A stretch of 64,000 nucleotides of DNA from CAZGXI01 sp964529715 (lineage in GTDB: Bacteria > Chloroflexota > Anaerolineae > Aggregatilineales > Ch27). The DNA is taken from assembly GCA_964529715.1 (NCBI GenBank), contig CAZGXI010000025.1, positions 20,823-84,822 on the forward strand, given 5' to 3'. This document shows, piece by piece, positions 8,732 through 18,893 of the stretch. The first letter of the stretch is position 1, and the number at the start of each line of letters is the position of its first letter. Both the position numbers and the translations under genes were made by a program. Under the pieces are notes generated by a model. The model made no database searches. It had not been told where the DNA came from and worked only from the letters and a program-made list of their open reading frames with translations.

Positions 8732-11700
8732 ATGGACCTGGCTTTTTACCTGATCGGCGTCGGCGTGATCCTGTTGGCGGGGATCTATCTATTGCTCCGC
8801 CAGCGCGGTCATGCCGACCTGAGTGGTCAGCCCTCTACGCTGACGGTATCCCCGATCAACCTGGCCGGACCCTCGGACGGGATGGTGCTGGCTGCCGGCT
8901 ACGGGCGGATCGTTTTTGCCAATGACCTGGCCCGTCAGTGGTTCGGCCTGGATGGCGGCGATCCGAACCTCGAACTGATGGCCGAAAAGGTGCATCCGTC
9001 AGATGCATTCCGCGAATTGTTCGCGGAAGAAGGGCGGGCTGCCTTTCAGATCGGCTACCGGCGCATTGAAGCGACTTCTCACTGGCTGCCTTCGTCTGAC
9101 GAGCGGCAGATGGTCGTGGTGCTGCGCGACCTTAGCGCCCGGCGGTCTGAACACGAACTCGATCCCGGACGGACGATGGCCGTCTTGAGCGAAATCGCTC
9201 AGATGACCGGTGCAGACAACGCGCTGGTTGATCTGTTGGACGCCATCCTCGATACCATCAGCCGGGCGATCCCGCACGACGCGGGGGAAATCCGGTTGAT
9301 GGAAGGAACGCCTCCGATGCTCAAGCCGCGCGCCCGGCGCGGCGACCCGGCCTGTCTGCGCGCTCTGGATAATGTAGGCGGCGTGTATCGGGAAGGCGAG
9401 GGGTACAGCGGATGGGTGGCGACTTACCGCCAATCGCTGCTGATCGAAGACGTGGACTTGCGCACCGATCTGCAGATTTGGGGCGATGCAGTCGTGCCGT
9501 TCCGCAGCTATCTCGGCTCGCCCTTGCTCAGCGGCGACCGGCTGGTCGGCACGGTAGAGTTGATGGGCGCTGCCCCGCGCGCCTTCAATTTTGAAGCTCT
9601 GACGCTGCTGGAAGCCGTCGCCAACCAGATCACCATCGCCGTCGAAAAGGATCGCCTCTCCCGCGAACAGGCCGACCGCGCCAGTGAGCTGGCCGGCGTG
9701 CGTCGCATTGCCCAGACGATGGCGCTTTCCGCCGACCGACGGCAGGTTTTTGAGCAGTTGGCAGCGCACATCGGGCGCGCGATGAATGTGGAGATGTGCG
9801 GCATCCTGCTATACCAGCCGGAGCATGAGCGCCTGGTCAGCCAGCTCCCGTTCTATGGCATCCCCGATTCGGTGGCGCTGGACTATCACCTCGATCTTAG
9901 TGAGGGTAAAGTCGCCCGCAGTGTGTGGGAAAGCGAGGGGTGGTACTCGAACCACGTGCGCGATGAGGCTCTGGTGCGCGAGGTGGGTCTGCTAGAAATG
10001 GTGGACATCACCGAGACGCGCAGCCTGGCATTGATCGATGTGATCGGGATGCGCACGCTGGCCCTGGTTCCCATGAGCGTTGGTGGCAAGCGCATCGGCG
10101 CGATCCAGATCAGCAACAAGCGCAACGGCGCCGACCTGGGACCAGAAGACATACGGCTGCTATCGCTGTTTGCCGCTCAGGCGGCTGTGGTGGTGGAAAG
10201 TGTGCGCCTGGCGGATGCCCAGCAGCAGCACCTGGACGAGTTCCGAGCCTTACAGGAGATCAGCCAGGCGGCGGCGCGCGTGACGACGCTGAGGGACCTG
10301 ATTTTCCAGACGACAGTGCGCCTCTCGGTGATGTTGGATGTGGAGATGAGCGGCGTGCTGTTTTATGACCCCGACCAGCAGGTGCTGCTCGGCCAGTCGC
10401 CGTTCTTCGGTGTGGACGACCAGTTGCTCGGCTACATGCAGATTCCTGTGTCGCAGAGTGGCGCGGCTGCCTGGTGGCAGGAGGGCGAACCCTGGTTCAG
10501 CAACGATCTCGCCCACGATGTTCAGGCGGCTCGGATGGGCCTGGATCAACTGACCACCTGGGTTGGAGTCACGCAAATTCTCCTGGTGCCGTTAGTGGTC
10601 AGGGGGAGACGGATCGGGGCGCTTCAGGTCAGCAACCGGCGCGGCGGGGGCGTTTTTAATGACAACGACGCGCGTTTGTTGAGCATTTGTGCGGCGCAGG
10701 TTGCGGCGGCGCTGGACAGCTATCACACACAGCAGGAAATACACGCCCATATCGAGGAGGCGCAGGCGCTTCGCCGTATCTCCGGTGTGGCTGGTTCATC
10801 CCTGCCGCTAGACGAGATCATCCGGCGTGTATTGGAGGAGGCGACCGCTCTCTTTGAAAGCGACCTGGCCCTGGTCGATCTGTTAGACGACTCCGGTCTG
10901 CTGCGGCTGGAACCTCTGCACGTGGTCGGGATGGACCTGGCGGCTCCCCTGACGATGGATACGTACAGCGGCGGTTTTGAGAACAGCGTGCTCTTTTCCG
11001 GTCGGCCTTTCTTGAGCAACAGTGTTGCTGCCGATGTGCGCCTGTTGCCTGCCTATCGCCCGCTGATGGAGCAACTGCGGGTGCGCAAAGCCGTCATCGT
11101 GCCCCTGAATGCTGGTGGACGCGGGGTAGGGGAGTTGATCGTCGCCAATCCGCGTGATCGGGACTATAACGAGCATGACTTGGACCTGCTGTTTGCCGTC
11201 GCCACGCCGCTCAGTGCCGCCCTGGAACACGCCCGTCTGCGCGCCATTACCGATCAGAACTTGCAGGCCCGCTTGGCTGAGTTGGAGGCCCTGGGCCGTG
11301 TCAGCGACGAGCTTGGACTCACCGTCGATCTGGGACGTGTGATGGATGTGATCCGGCAGCAAGCCATGCGCGTCACCGGCGCGGATGACTGCTCGGTTCT
11401 GTTGCTGTCGCCGCGCGAGGAATGGGCTGATTTCGATCAGCCGGAGGTGATGCGGCGTCACGGCGGGCAGGGCGTGCTGAACGACGATGTTCCCATCGAA
11501 CGGCGGGCCATGCAGCAGGGGCAGCCTGTTCGCATCGGGCAGTATGCCGACAGCGATCTTCAGGCTGTTCCGTCCACAGCGGTGTCGGCCCTTGCCACGC
11601 CGATCCTGTACAACGAGCAGGTCGTGGGGGTTATTCACCTGTACAGCGGCGCGCCGGATGCGTTCGATGCCCAAACGGAAGCGTTCGCCACTGCGCTGGC

Positions 11701-14700
11701 CTTTAAAGCGGCGATGGCTTACACCAACTCGACGCGCTACCGCGAGCAGGTAACCAGCAATACCCAGCTTACCAAGCGTGTGGAGCAACTGAACCAGATT
11801 TTTGAACTCGGCCAGGTGCTCCGCAGCGAGACACGGCTGGAAGGCGTGCTGGAAGCAGTGGCCCACGCGGTGCAAATGTCGGTCGGTTTTGCCGTTGTGC
11901 TGATTAGCCTGCTCGACGAGCGCAGCAAGCGGTTCCGCCGCACGGCGCAGGCGGGCATTCCGCTGGCGCAGTTCCAGGAAATGCAGCGCGTGATGATTCC
12001 GCGCAGCCAGATCGAAAAGCTGTTTGTGGAAAAGTTCCGCATCAGCGAGTCCTATTTCCTGCCCGGTGATCGGGCCGACGAATGGCAGGGCGATTTTCCG
12101 CAGGAATATTTTCACTATCACCGCGAGTATGCCCCGCCTGGCAAGGCCAACATCTGGCGCGAGGACGATGTGCTGCTGGTGCCGCTGCGCGACTCGCAGG
12201 GACAACTGTTGGGCGTCCTGACCGTCGATGCGCCGGTGGATGGGCGGCGTCCTAGCCGCACGACGATTGAAACACTGGAGATCTTCGCGCATCAGGCATC
12301 CATCAGTGTTGAGAATTTCCACCTGGTGCACGCCATACAGCGCGAGGCCGAGGCTGCCCGCCGCGAGCGCGACCTGTTGGAGCGGCTGTACCGGGTGTCG
12401 AGCGAGATTCAGCAGGTTGCGGATGTGCCGACCCGTCTGCAGGTGGTCGCCAGGGCCATTCAGGAAGCCGGCTGGCGGCGGGTGCACATTACCCTGCGCG
12501 ACGAGGCCCTCCAGCCAACGGCGTTGATTTATGCCGGGTATGAAGGCGACGAGGCCGACGACCTGCAGGCGCACCTGATCTCCGGCGAGGAGTGGCGTCG
12601 CCGCCTGGCCGATCCGGAATTTCACAAGCTGCGTCTGGGATCGGCATATTATTTGCGCTACGACGCCCCCTGGGTGATGAAGCACTTGTGGGGCGAGGAA
12701 TCGTACCTGGATACCGCGCCGGTCCCGGTTGCCAAAGACCGCTGGCATCCGCAGGACCAGCTTTATCTGCCGATCTACGGCGCGAACAACCGCCTGATCG
12801 GCCTGATTGGGATGGATCGCCCGGTAGACAATCTCGCGCCAACCGAGGCCAGCCTGAGGCCGATTGAACTGTTTGCCACGCAGGCCGCTAACGTCATCGA
12901 GATGACGCGCCTCTACCTCGACAGCGTGAACGCGACCGAGCAAGAAATCCGCTTCAACAAGGTGATGGAAGCGATCGCCGGCACCCTGGACATCAATGCC
13001 ATTGTGCAGGCGGTGACCGACGGCCTTCAGCGCCTGATGCCGTTCACCCGCATGAGCGTGGCGCTGTATAACCCCAACCGCAACAGCTTCGACACCTTAC
13101 AGGTGCGTTTTGTGAGTGCTTCAGAGGTCGAAGTGTTGCCGGGGCCGCCGCTGGCCGTCGAAGGTACGGCGATGGGCCGGGCTTATCGGCAAGGCGAGGC
13201 GGCGACGTACTTCCTGGACGAGGGCGACGAGCCGGCCGACATCGATTTGCAGGCCTGGAAGCGGCAGGGCGAGGCGACCACGCTGATCGTCCCGATGATC
13301 GCCGGCGGCAGTATCATCGGTGCCTTGCGGCTCGGCAGCCCGTTGACCCACGCTTTTGGCTTCGGCGAGAATGTGTCGCTCATCCAGCGCATGACCAATC
13401 TGGCCGCCGTTGCCATTCAGAACGCGCGGTTGTACCAGGAAACGCGCGAGCGGGCGGTTCAACTGACGGCTCTGACCGAGGTCTCCAACCGTCTCACGGC
13501 CAGCCTGGAACCGGATGAGGTGCTGACGCTGGTGCTGGATCAGTTGGAGCGGGTGGTGCCTTACGACGGTGTGGCGCTGTGGCTGCGCGATGAGGACGAC
13601 CTGCGTATCGCCGCTGCGCGCGGCTACGATGGCGGCGCGGATGAACTGGTGGGGCTGCGAGTGGCAATTGAGGATAGCGTCCTGTTCCGTGAGATGGCCG
13701 AGCGCCGTCGCACGTTGAATGTGCCGGACGTGGCGCAGGACAGCCGCTTCCCCGGCGGGGCGCAACGACCTACGCGCAACTGGCTGGGCGCGCCGCTGAT
13801 CCGCGAGAACAAGATCATCGGCCTGCTGGCGCTGGACAAGATCGAGGCCGGCTACTACGACGAGCGCCACGAGCAGTTGGTGCAGGGCTTTGCCAACCAG
13901 GCCGCAGCGGCGCTGGAGAACGCTCGTCTATTCGCCGAGACACGCCGCCGCGCCGCTGAACTGGCCCATCAGACGGAGAACCTTGGCCTGCTCAACCGCG
14001 TCTCAATCATGCTGGCGCAGTCGTTGGACGTGGAAAACACGCTCGAAGTGGCTTTACAGGAGAGCGCCCAGGCGCTCGGCGTCCGTTCAGCACGGGCCGT
14101 CCTGTTCAACCCCGATCAGCAGGTGGGTGTGGTGGTGGTCGAGTTGCCACGTGGCGACGCCCCACCCAGCGACCTGATCGAACTGGAAGGCAACCCGGCG
14201 GTGGACTATGTGCGACGCACGTTGCAGCCGCTGGTGGTTGAGGACGCGCAGGGCGATCCGCTGCTTCAACCTTTGCGCCGTACCCTGATAGAGCGGAATG
14301 TCGTTTCACTGGCGATGGTCCCGCTGAATGTCAGCGGGCAGGTCATCGGCGTGTTGATGCTTGAATCGGTGGGACAGGCGTGGAACTTTGCCCCAGAACA
14401 GGTCGAGCTGGCTCAGACTATCGCTACGCAGGCGGCGATTGCCGTACAGAACGCGAACTTGTTCGAGCAGTCGGTGGTGCGCACACGCGAACTGGAGACG
14501 CTTTTCGAGGCGTCGCAGGCGACGTCGCTTACCCTCCGGTTAGACGAGGTGATGGGCGGCGTCAGCCAGCAGATGATCCATGCCCTAGAAGCAGACTCCT
14601 GTGCGGTCATGCTGTGGGACGATGTTGAAAACCGGCTGGTCGTCTACGCCGACCTCAACCGTCAGGGCGATACGCAGCAGGGCGATCCGCCAGGCACAGC

Positions 14701-17209
14701 CTATGCCCTGAAGGAATATCCGGCGCGGGCGTATGCCCTGCGGATGCGCCAGGCGGTGGTCATCCGTTCGGATGACGAGCAGGCCGATCCTCACGAGCGG
14801 GAGGACATGGCCCGGCGCGGCGTCTTCTCGCGGATGCTCATCCCCTTGGTGGTGCGCGAGCAGGCGACCGGCCTGGCGAAGGTAGAATTGCGCGCCTCGT
14901 TCCGCAGTTTTGGCCTCAGCGAACAGCGTATTGCCCGCACGCTGGCCGGCCAAGCAGCCATCGCCATTGAGAACGCCCGGCTGAACACCGAAACGGCTCG
15001 CCAGCTCGAAGAACTGTTTATCATCAACGAACTGAGCCGGGTAGTGTCGGCGGCGGTCAATATGGACCAACTGCTGCCGATTGTCCGCACACAGGTGCCG
15101 TCGCTTACCAAAGCCGACTGGCTCTACCTGGCGCTGTACGACCCCGACACGGAAATGCTGCAATTCCCGGTGGTGATCCAGCGCGGCGAGGAAGTTGCTA
15201 TCCCAGCCCGTTCGTTGGGCGGCGACGAGTTCTCGTGGGTGATGCGCTTCAAACGTCCTTTGCTCCTGGTCGGCGAAGAACTGGCCGATGTGCGCCGTAA
15301 CCTGAGCATCGAGACGATTTTGCCGGACATCAAGAGCTTTATCGGCGTGCCACTGGCAGTGGGGCAGGAAGTCGTTGGTGTGTTGGCAGTAGGCGATGAC
15401 GACAACCCGCGCGCTTTCGGCCTCAATGAGCAGCGTATTCTGACGACGGTCGCCGGGCAGTTGGCCGTTACCGTGCAGAACGCCCGGCTGTTCGATGAGC
15501 TGCGGCGCTTTGCCGAGGAACTGGAGCAGCGCGTCCGCGAGCGCACCGAAGAGGTGCGCGCTGAGCGCGACCGCCTCGATACCCTGTACACGGTGGCTGC
15601 CGAACTGTCGGCCACGCTGGACATGGACCGTGTGCTGGAACGCGCGCTGGACCTGTTGGCGAACGCGGTCGGCGCTGATGAAGGCGCCATCCTGCTGATC
15701 GACCGGGAAGAAGAGTTATTGCGCGTCCGTGCTCAACTGGGCCGCGATTCTGGCTCGGAACTGGCCGTCAGCGGTTTGCGTCTGAACGAAGGGCTGGCTG
15801 GGTGGGTTGTTCAGAACCGCCAGTCGGTCCTGATCGACGATGTGCAGCGCGATCCCCGCTGGCTGCGCGTTTCTGCTTTGGATGACGTTCCGCGTGGCGC
15901 GCTGGCGGTCTTGCTGGAAACCAGCGACGACGTGCAGGGAGTGATGACTCTCTTTAGCAGCCGTCCGGGCGCCTTCAACGAGGAACATCTGCGGCTGGTG
16001 ACGGCGGCAGCCCGTCAGTTGGCGACCTCGATCAACAATGCCGAACTGTATCGCTACATCCGCGAGCAGGCCGAGCGCCTGGGCGATATGGTGCACGAGC
16101 AGCAGATCGAGGCGTCTAAGAACGCCGCCATTCTGGAAGGCGTGGCCGACGGCGTGATGGTGGCGAACGAACTGGGCGAGATCATCCTGTTCAACCCTGC
16201 CGCCGAACGCATCCTCGACCTCAAGCGCAGCAACCTGCTGGGCCGCTCGATTACTAGCCTGAGCGGTCTGTATGGCGGCGGCGGGCGACGGTGGATGGAA
16301 GCTATCGAGCAGTGGACCGCCGACCCGACGCAGATTTACGGCGGTGAGTACGTGTCCGAAATCCTGGACCTGGGCGGCAAGGTGATCAACGTGACACTGG
16401 CCCCGGTGCATATGGGCGACCAGTTCCTGGGGACGGTATCCGTCTTCCGCGACATCACCAAAGATGTCGAGGTGGATCGCATGAAGACGGAGTTCATCTC
16501 CAATGTGTCGCACGAACTGCGCACGCCCATGACGAGCATCAAGGGGTACGCCGACCTGTTGGTGTTGGGCGCAGCAGGCGAGATCACAGAGCGGCAGCGC
16601 CAGTTCTTGAACACCATCAAGTCCAACGCCGACCGACTGACCAACCTGCTTAACGACTTGCTGAATATTTCTCGCCTCGACGCCGGGCGGGTGAAGCTCA
16701 AGTACCAGTTGGTGTCGCTGCCGCAGGTGGCGCGCATGGTGTTGACGAACCTGCGCGGGCGCATCGAAACCGAGGGTAAAGCTATCGAGGTTGTCTCGGA
16801 GATCGTAGACGACCTGCCGCAGACTTACGCCGACTTCGACAAGTTGACCCAGATTATCACCAACCTGGTGGACAATGCTTTTCAGTATACCCCGCCAGGT
16901 GGTAAGATTACGGTGGGTGTTCAGCAGGACAGCGAAACGACTTTCCTGATCAAGGTCGGGGATACGGGCATTGGTATCCCCGAAAAGGTGCAACATCGTG
17001 TATTCGACCGCTTCTTCCGGGTCGATGAGCAGCAGTTGGTGATGGAAACGCCGGGCACCGGCCTGGGCCTGGCGATTGTCAAAGAGCTGGTCGAGATGCA
17101 CGGCGGGCGCATCTGGTTCGAGAGTTTTGAAGGGCGGGGGACGACCTTTTACATCTCCCTGCCGTTGCGTGAGGACGAGCCGTCGCAGATGGAAGCCAGC
17201 CCTGAGTAG
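8732..17209 (+). CDS. Giant multi-GAF hybrid-type sensor histidine kinase
   Basis: This 2825-residue kinase has one N-terminal membrane segment (about 3-21) and a PAS-like region (about 45-130). About 13 consecutive GAF units follow, starting near residues 151, 323, 506, 679, 853, 1019, 1218, 1407, 1580, 1753, 1923, 2097 and 2286; each opens with a helix of the L..ISxxL type and ends in A.QAA.A.ENA-like text. A coiled coil lies near 2265-2285, then a PAS domain (about 2465-2580), a HisKA domain with SHELRTP (His2594) and a HATPase domain with N-box NLVDNAFQYTP, DTGIGIP and GTGLGLAIV. No receiver is fused; a stand-alone receiver follows 65 nt downstream. The kinase core looks intact. Ligands of the GAF units are unknown. 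Confidence 0.92.
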   Translation: MDLAFYLIGVGVILLAGIYLLLRQRGHADLSGQPSTLTVSPINLAGPSDGMVLAAGYGRIVFANDLARQWFGLDGGDPNLELMAEKVHPSDAFRELFAEEGRAAFQIGYRRIEATSHWLPSSDERQMVVVLRDLSARRSEHELDPGRTMAVLSEIAQMTGADNALVDLLDAILDTISRAIPHDAGEIRLMEGTPPMLKPRARRGDPACLRALDNVGGVYREGEGYSGWVATYRQSLLIEDVDLRTDLQIWGDAVVPFRSYLGSPLLSGDRLVGTVELMGAAPRAFNFEALTLLEAVANQITIAVEKDRLSREQADRASELAGVRRIAQTMALSADRRQVFEQLAAHIGRAMNVEMCGILLYQPEHERLVSQLPFYGIPDSVALDYHLDLSEGKVARSVWESEGWYSNHVRDEALVREVGLLEMVDITETRSLALIDVIGMRTLALVPMSVGGKRIGAIQISNKRNGADLGPEDIRLLSLFAAQAAVVVESVRLADAQQQHLDEFRALQEISQAAARVTTLRDLIFQTTVRLSVMLDVEMSGVLFYDPDQQVLLGQSPFFGVDDQLLGYMQIPVSQSGAAAWWQEGEPWFSNDLAHDVQAARMGLDQLTTWVGVTQILLVPLVVRGRRIGALQVSNRRGGGVFNDNDARLLSICAAQVAAALDSYHTQQEIHAHIEEAQALRRISGVAGSSLPLDEIIRRVLEEATALFESDLALVDLLDDSGLLRLEPLHVVGMDLAAPLTMDTYSGGFENSVLFSGRPFLSNSVAADVRLLPAYRPLMEQLRVRKAVIVPLNAGGRGVGELIVANPRDRDYNEHDLDLLFAVATPLSAALEHARLRAITDQNLQARLAELEALGRVSDELGLTVDLGRVMDVIRQQAMRVTGADDCSVLLLSPREEWADFDQPEVMRRHGGQGVLNDDVPIERRAMQQGQPVRIGQYADSDLQAVPSTAVSALATPILYNEQVVGVIHLYSGAPDAFDAQTEAFATALAFKAAMAYTNSTRYREQVTSNTQLTKRVEQLNQIFELGQVLRSETRLEGVLEAVAHAVQMSVGFAVVLISLLDERSKRFRRTAQAGIPLAQFQEMQRVMIPRSQIEKLFVEKFRISESYFLPGDRADEWQGDFPQEYFHYHREYAPPGKANIWREDDVLLVPLRDSQGQLLGVLTVDAPVDGRRPSRTTIETLEIFAHQASISVENFHLVHAIQREAEAARRERDLLERLYRVSSEIQQVADVPTRLQVVARAIQEAGWRRVHITLRDEALQPTALIYAGYEGDEADDLQAHLISGEEWRRRLADPEFHKLRLGSAYYLRYDAPWVMKHLWGEESYLDTAPVPVAKDRWHPQDQLYLPIYGANNRLIGLIGMDRPVDNLAPTEASLRPIELFATQAANVIEMTRLYLDSVNATEQEIRFNKVMEAIAGTLDINAIVQAVTDGLQRLMPFTRMSVALYNPNRNSFDTLQVRFVSASEVEVLPGPPLAVEGTAMGRAYRQGEAATYFLDEGDEPADIDLQAWKRQGEATTLIVPMIAGGSIIGALRLGSPLTHAFGFGENVSLIQRMTNLAAVAIQNARLYQETRERAVQLTALTEVSNRLTASLEPDEVLTLVLDQLERVVPYDGVALWLRDEDDLRIAAARGYDGGADELVGLRVAIEDSVLFREMAERRRTLNVPDVAQDSRFPGGAQRPTRNWLGAPLIRENKIIGLLALDKIEAGYYDERHEQLVQGFANQAAAALENARLFAETRRRAAELAHQTENLGLLNRVSIMLAQSLDVENTLEVALQESAQALGVRSARAVLFNPDQQVGVVVVELPRGDAPPSDLIELEGNPAVDYVRRTLQPLVVEDAQGDPLLQPLRRTLIERNVVSLAMVPLNVSGQVIGVLMLESVGQAWNFAPEQVELAQTIATQAAIAVQNANLFEQSVVRTRELETLFEASQATSLTLRLDEVMGGVSQQMIHALEADSCAVMLWDDVENRLVVYADLNRQGDTQQGDPPGTAYALKEYPARAYALRMRQAVVIRSDDEQADPHEREDMARRGVFSRMLIPLVVREQATGLAKVELRASFRSFGLSEQRIARTLAGQAAIAIENARLNTETARQLEELFIINELSRVVSAAVNMDQLLPIVRTQVPSLTKADWLYLALYDPDTEMLQFPVVIQRGEEVAIPARSLGGDEFSWVMRFKRPLLLVGEELADVRRNLSIETILPDIKSFIGVPLAVGQEVVGVLAVGDDDNPRAFGLNEQRILTTVAGQLAVTVQNARLFDELRRFAEELEQRVRERTEEVRAERDRLDTLYTVAAELSATLDMDRVLERALDLLANAVGADEGAILLIDREEELLRVRAQLGRDSGSELAVSGLRLNEGLAGWVVQNRQSVLIDDVQRDPRWLRVSALDDVPRGALAVLLETSDDVQGVMTLFSSRPGAFNEEHLRLVTAAARQLATSINNAELYRYIREQAERLGDMVHEQQIEASKNAAILEGVADGVMVANELGEIILFNPAAERILDLKRSNLLGRSITSLSGLYGGGGRRWMEAIEQWTADPTQIYGGEYVSEILDLGGKVINVTLAPVHMGDQFLGTVSVFRDITKDVEVDRMKTEFISNVSHELRTPMTSIKGYADLLVLGAAGEITERQRQFLNTIKSNADRLTNLLNDLLNISRLDAGRVKLKYQLVSLPQVARMVLTNLRGRIETEGKAIEVVSEIVDDLPQTYADFDKLTQIITNLVDNAFQYTPPGGKITVGVQQDSETTFLIKVGDTGIGIPEKVQHRVFDRFFRVDEQQLVMETPGTGLGLAIVKELVEMHGGRIWFESFEGRGTTFYISLPLREDEPSQMEASPE

Positions 17210-17274
17210 CCTGCCGCCCGCCGTCTCCCTGGCCGGGGGCGGGCAGGTCGTGGCCGTCGAGGACGGGAGATGCT

Positions 17275-17652
17275 ATGGCGAAAATCTTGATTGCGGAAGA
17301 TGAACGCGACATCCGAGACCTGATCGAGTTTACCCTCAAGTATGCCGGGCACGAGGTTTACAAAGCGGCGAACGGCGCAGAGGCAGTCGAACTGGCGCCG
17401 GGCGTCCAGCCGGACCTGATCATGATGGATGTGCGGATGCCCAAGATGACCGGGTATGAAGCCTGCCGTCGTTTGAAGGAAATGGATGAAACTCGCCACA
17501 TTCCGGTCGTGTTCCTTTCGGCCAAAGGACAGGATGTGGAGATGCAAACCGGCATGGAGGCCGGAGCAGTCGAATATATTCTCAAACCGTTTGCGCCTGA
17601 TGAACTGACCCGTCGTGTGGCTGAAATTCTGCGTCAATTGGGCATAGGTTAG
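17275..17652 (+). CDS. Single-domain (CheY-like) response regulator
   Basis: This is a 125-residue receiver domain only: acidic residues EDE at 8-10, phospho-acceptor Asp52 in MMDVRMPK, Ser in FLSAKGQ, and Lys in ILKPFAPDEL. No output domain is present, so it must act through protein contacts, probably as the phosphate partner of the preceding histidine kinase. GGGAG lies 6 nt before the ATG. The 65-nt gap before it contains a GC-rich inverted repeat. It is followed 26 nt later by an alpha/beta-hydrolase-fold gene, so the three genes look like one transcription unit. Confidence 0.9.
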   Translation: MAKILIAEDERDIRDLIEFTLKYAGHEVYKAANGAEAVELAPGVQPDLIMMDVRMPKMTGYEACRRLKEMDETRHIPVVFLSAKGQDVEMQTGMEAGAVEYILKPFAPDELTRRVAEILRQLGIG

Positions 17653-17678
17653 CGGCGCAAGTCGCGTAGAGAGCCGGT

Positions 17679-18782
17679 ATGAGCGCCATCACCATTGAAA
17701 ATGATCTGGTTCATTACGAGGTTCTGGGCAGAGGACGCCCCGTGATTCTGGTGCACGGTTGGCTGTCGTCGTGGCGCTACTGGATCACCACGATGCAGCA
17801 GCTTTCTATGAAATACCGCACCTACGCTCTGGACCTATGGGGATATGGCGATTCGAGCAAAGATACCCAGCGGCTTGGCCTGGATGCTCAGGTCAAATTG
17901 GTGGACGATTTCATCGAGAAGCTGGGCATCGGCAAGAAAGTTGCCATGGTCGGGCATGCGTTGGGCGCCGCAGTCGCCATCCGCTATGCCCTGCAGAAGC
18001 CGGAGCGGGTGGCCCGGCTGATGACCATCAGCGCGCCGCTGTTCGAGCAGCAGGGCGGTAGCGCCTCCGTCCCGGCCAGGCCCACGCCTGCCGAAGCCGC
18101 TGCCCCTACGATCCTCAAACGTCCTGAGGCGGGCGATACCAACGCTGCGCCGGGAGATAACGCCAAACCGGCTCAGGGTGCCGCCGAAACACCGGAGACG
18201 CCCGTCACGCGCAGTCTGTGGTCGCACGATAGCCCGACCATTCTGCGCCGTCCGCCTCTGGACATCCCGCTGACGGGCAGGCCATCTCCTGCACCGGAAG
18301 TGCGATTGCCGTCTGCTGCGGCGCCGCCCTCCACACCCGCCTCGGACGCCAGGCCGAATCCGCTGTTGGAGCGCCTGACCAACGTTGAGCCGCGCCAACT
18401 GCTGGAGAAACACCTACCCAAAGATACGCCTGACTTCGACAAGCTGATGGCCGAAGTCTCTAAGACCTCGGCGCGTGCGTTATCTGCCAGCGCCGCCTCG
18501 TTCGACGGGGTCGATCTGGCCGACGACGTGCGTCGCCTGACCTCGCCCACGCTGCTGGTGCATGGCGAGCGGGATGCTTTTATGCCGCCGCCGAGCGAGA
18601 ATTTGATCAACTACCTGAGCTACGGCAAAGATAACTTCCGTTGCGTGGTCTGGCCTGAGGTCAACCACTTTCCCATGCTGAGCGAACCGGCGGCTTTCCA
18701 ACGGCTGGTGATGGATTTTCTCGAAATCGCCGATGTGGACGAACTCGAACTTAAAGAGCGTTGGGTACGCAAGGTTCGTTAA
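17679..18782 (+). CDS. Alpha/beta-hydrolase fold protein lacking the nucleophile
   Basis: This 367-residue protein has the alpha/beta-hydrolase fold: HGWLSSW oxyanion region (26-32), a nucleophile-elbow position at 92-96, and late acid and base motifs HGERDAF and EVNHFPM. The elbow reads GHALG rather than GxSxG, so the nucleophile Ser is Ala94 (codon GCG) and esterase activity is not expected. Between the core halves lies an insert of about 120 residues (roughly 128-245), rich in Pro, Ala and Thr and twice carrying TILKRP/TILRRP-like motifs; it is probably disordered. It is the last gene of the kinase-receiver unit, with a terminator after it. A binding or scaffold role is an inference. Confidence 0.8.
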   Translation: MSAITIENDLVHYEVLGRGRPVILVHGWLSSWRYWITTMQQLSMKYRTYALDLWGYGDSSKDTQRLGLDAQVKLVDDFIEKLGIGKKVAMVGHALGAAVAIRYALQKPERVARLMTISAPLFEQQGGSASVPARPTPAEAAAPTILKRPEAGDTNAAPGDNAKPAQGAAETPETPVTRSLWSHDSPTILRRPPLDIPLTGRPSPAPEVRLPSAAAPPSTPASDARPNPLLERLTNVEPRQLLEKHLPKDTPDFDKLMAEVSKTSARALSASAASFDGVDLADDVRRLTSPTLLVHGERDAFMPPPSENLINYLSYGKDNFRCVVWPEVNHFPMLSEPAAFQRLVMDFLEIADVDELELKERWVRKVR

Positions 18783-18820
18783 TCGTTCTGCCACTGCTTA
18801 TCGGGGGCAGTGTTCACGCG

Positions 18821-18848
18821 GGGCGTTCTACAGAGCGCCCTTTATTTT
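18821..18848 (+). terminator. Rho-independent terminator after the signalling genes
   Basis: GGGCGTTC (18821-18828) pairs with GAGCGCCC (18833-18840), including one G-T pair, across a four-base loop; TTTATTTT follows. It is 38 nt past the hydrolase-fold stop and runs into the -35 element of the thiamine operon promoter. Confidence 0.75.
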
Positions 18849-18875
18849 GGCAATCTGGGAACGTCGAGATATAAT
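18847..18875 (+). promoter_or_regulatory. Strong sigma-70-type promoter of the thiamine operon
   Basis: TTGGCA (18847-18852) and TATAAT (18870-18875) are separated by exactly 17 nt. Transcription would begin near 18882, about 12 nt before the TPP riboswitch. Confidence 0.85.
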
Positions 18876-18893
18876 CTAGGTATCCAGCAGTTT

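Noticed and set aside
10883..12943. 686-codon open frame on the minus strand inside the giant kinase
   Set aside because: It is antisense to GAF coding text that is clearly real; the product is unrecognisable and compositionally typical of a shadow.
15716..17101. 461-codon open frame opposite the kinase C-terminus
   Set aside because: The plus strand encodes the HisKA and HATPase motifs, so this minus-strand frame cannot be a real gene of comparable support.
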